Source of the DNA: Diplodia intermedia
Taxonomy: Eukaryota > Ascomycota > Dothideomycetes > Botryosphaeriales > Botryosphaeriaceae
Length of the DNA: 64,000 nt
Assembly (NCBI GenBank): GCA_021495925.1
Contig: JAKEKT010000024.1
Coordinates: 310,001 to 374,000 of the forward strand
Direction of reading: 5' to 3'
Below, piece after piece: positions 62,828-64,000 of this stretch. How positions within the stretch are numbered: the first letter of the stretch is position 1; each line of letters begins with the position of its first letter. Under the pieces are notes generated by a model. That model searched no databases and was not told the DNA's origin. It was given only the letters and a program-made list of their open reading frames with translations. A program made the position numbers and the translations under genes.

Positions 62828-64000
62828 ATGTCCAAAATCAGCCAAATAATCACCGCCCACCGGCCCGCCCTCGCGCCGTACGAAGAGCTCTACAAGCACC
62901 TGCACCAAACGCCCGAGCTCTCCTTCCAAGAGCGCGAGACGGCCGCCAAGATGCACGACCACCTCTCGGCCCTCTTCGCGCGCTTCCCGCACCTCAGCAC
63001 CGCCATCCACACGGACATCGGCGGCCACGGCCTCGCGGCGACGATCCGCAACGCGGCGGACAGCCCGATCGTGCTGCTGCGGGCCGACATGGACGGGCTG
63101 CCGGTCCGGGAGGCGACGGAGCTGCCGTACGCGAGCACCAAGACGATGCGGGCGCTGGACACGGGGGCGGAGAAGCCGGTGATGCACGCGTGCGGCCACG
63201 ACATGCACATGGCGGCGCTGCTGGCGGCGGCGGAGCTGCTGTGCGCGGCCGCCGCCGAGTGGACGGGCACCGTCGTGCTGTGCTTCCAGCCCGCCGAGGA
63301 GCTGGGCAAGGGCGCGCAGGCCATGGTCGAGGGCGGGCTGTACGATCGCGTGCCCGTGCCCGATGTGGTTGTGGGTGGGCATGTCATGTTTCAGAAGGCT
63401 GGTGAGTTTTTTCGTGAGGTTTATGTGGATCAAGAGGGACGGAGGAGAAGGATGGTGGTGTAGTAGTGGGTCATGGTGGTTGTTGAGTGGAGAAAGAAAG
63501 CTGACCATGCTGGTGGCCATGTACAGGGACGATTGGCACAAGGCGCGGGCTGGTGGCTTCGGCCGCAGACTCATACAAGTACGTACGATGGCCCCCATTC
63601 CCCCTCCTTTCCCTTTGACCTTACTGACAATTGCCCCCCCTCCAACAGCCTCACCATCCACGGCCGCGGCGGCCACGCCTCGCAACCGCACCGCACATGC
63701 GACCCCATCGTCACGGCCGCGCACACCATCACGCGGCTCCAGACCATCACCGCGCGCGAGGTCGACCCGCAGGACGCCGCCGTCGTCTCGGTCGGCTACA
63801 TTCGCGCGGGCGACGCCGTCAACATCATCCCGGCGTCGGCCGACCTGGGCATCGACGTGCGCACCTTCCTGCCCGCCACGCGCGCCCGCGTGCTCGCCGC
63901 CGTGCGCCGCGTCGTCGACGCCGAGAGCATGGCGTCGGGCGCCCCGCGCGTCCCCGCCCTCGTCGAGACGCGCACGTTCCCGTTCCTCGTCAACGACGAG
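62828..64000 (+). CDS. M20 metallopeptidase-family amidohydrolase (3' end outside window)
   Basis: Exons 62828-63401, 63527-63578 and 63649 to beyond the window edge. The first 326 residues are seen. M20D features: HLHQTPELSFQE, LLRADMDGLPV, the metal site HACGHDMHMA (Cys122, His124), CFQPAEELGKGA (Glu157-Glu158) and VVVGGHVM (His185). The dimerisation domain begins with LTIHGRGGHASQPH and continues with VSVGYIRAGDAVNIIPASADL. Related enzymes hydrolyse N-acyl amino acids or auxin conjugates; the substrate here is open. No signal peptide is present, so it is likely cytosolic. Introns of 125 and 70 nt restore frame at conserved blocks. Confidence 0.9.

Noticed and set aside
1..64000. CRISPR arrays, operons, bacterial insertion sequences
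   Set aside because: The window is intron-containing fungal nuclear DNA; no evenly spaced repeats or bacterial elements were seen.

Overview
The window is nuclear DNA from a filamentous ascomycete (Pezizomycotina). Genes carry several short introns, mostly 42-235 nt, with GT-AG ends and CTAAC-like branch sites. The mix of plant-wall enzymes, a HET gene, Zn2Cys6 regulators, an RTA1 protein and F-box/ankyrin proteins is typical of plant-associated Dothideomycetes; that placement, and anything finer, is inference. I rebuilt about 27 protein genes by hand-joining exons. Most splice joints restore a conserved reading frame, but none has transcript support.

Region 1 (1-12.3 kb) is housekeeping: ssz1 (Hsp70-like ribosome-associated chaperone, cut by the window start) diverging from the exosome gene rrp40; the DASH kinetochore gene spc19 diverging from the four-exon ATP synthase subunit gene atp18; a casein kinase I gene with a very long leader; and the mitochondrial ribosome factor rsm22.

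Region 2 (12.4-32.7 kb) is mixed. It holds a broken HET gene, a secreted GH20 hexosaminidase, an F-box/LRR gene and a Gemin2/SIP1-like snRNP assembly factor. Next come a tandem pair of genes with a fungal NLR-type N-terminal domain (one full length, one truncated), a GH78 alpha-L-rhamnosidase, a four-TM protein of unknown function and an F-box/ankyrin gene.

Region 3 (33.4-41.9 kb) looks like a regulatory/lipid-stress block. Two paralogous Zn2Cys6 regulators with the same intron position flank an RTA1-family membrane gene, followed by a P450 with a CYP7/CYP8-like I-helix. Just downstream of the second regulator is a candidate RNA polymerase III unit: a tRNA-type A box, a near-perfect B box, a GC hairpin and a T7 run.

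Region 4 (43.4-58.2 kb) holds a secreted aspartic protease with a Ser/Thr/Lys-rich spacer, a PL1 pectate lyase, two low-confidence or disordered proteins, a large conserved hypothetical, and a stand-alone protein whose His-Cys box matches the metal and catalytic residue spacing of I-PpoI homing endonuclease almost exactly. Beside it is a small Cys/His-rich gene.

Region 5 (59-64 kb) is metabolic: a lactonase-type beta-propeller protein, a mitochondrial HAD phosphatase-like protein, and an M20 amidohydrolase cut by the window end.

The most notable items are the Pol III-type element, the I-PpoI-like protein, the RTA1 gene between paired regulators, and the tandem NLR-type pair.
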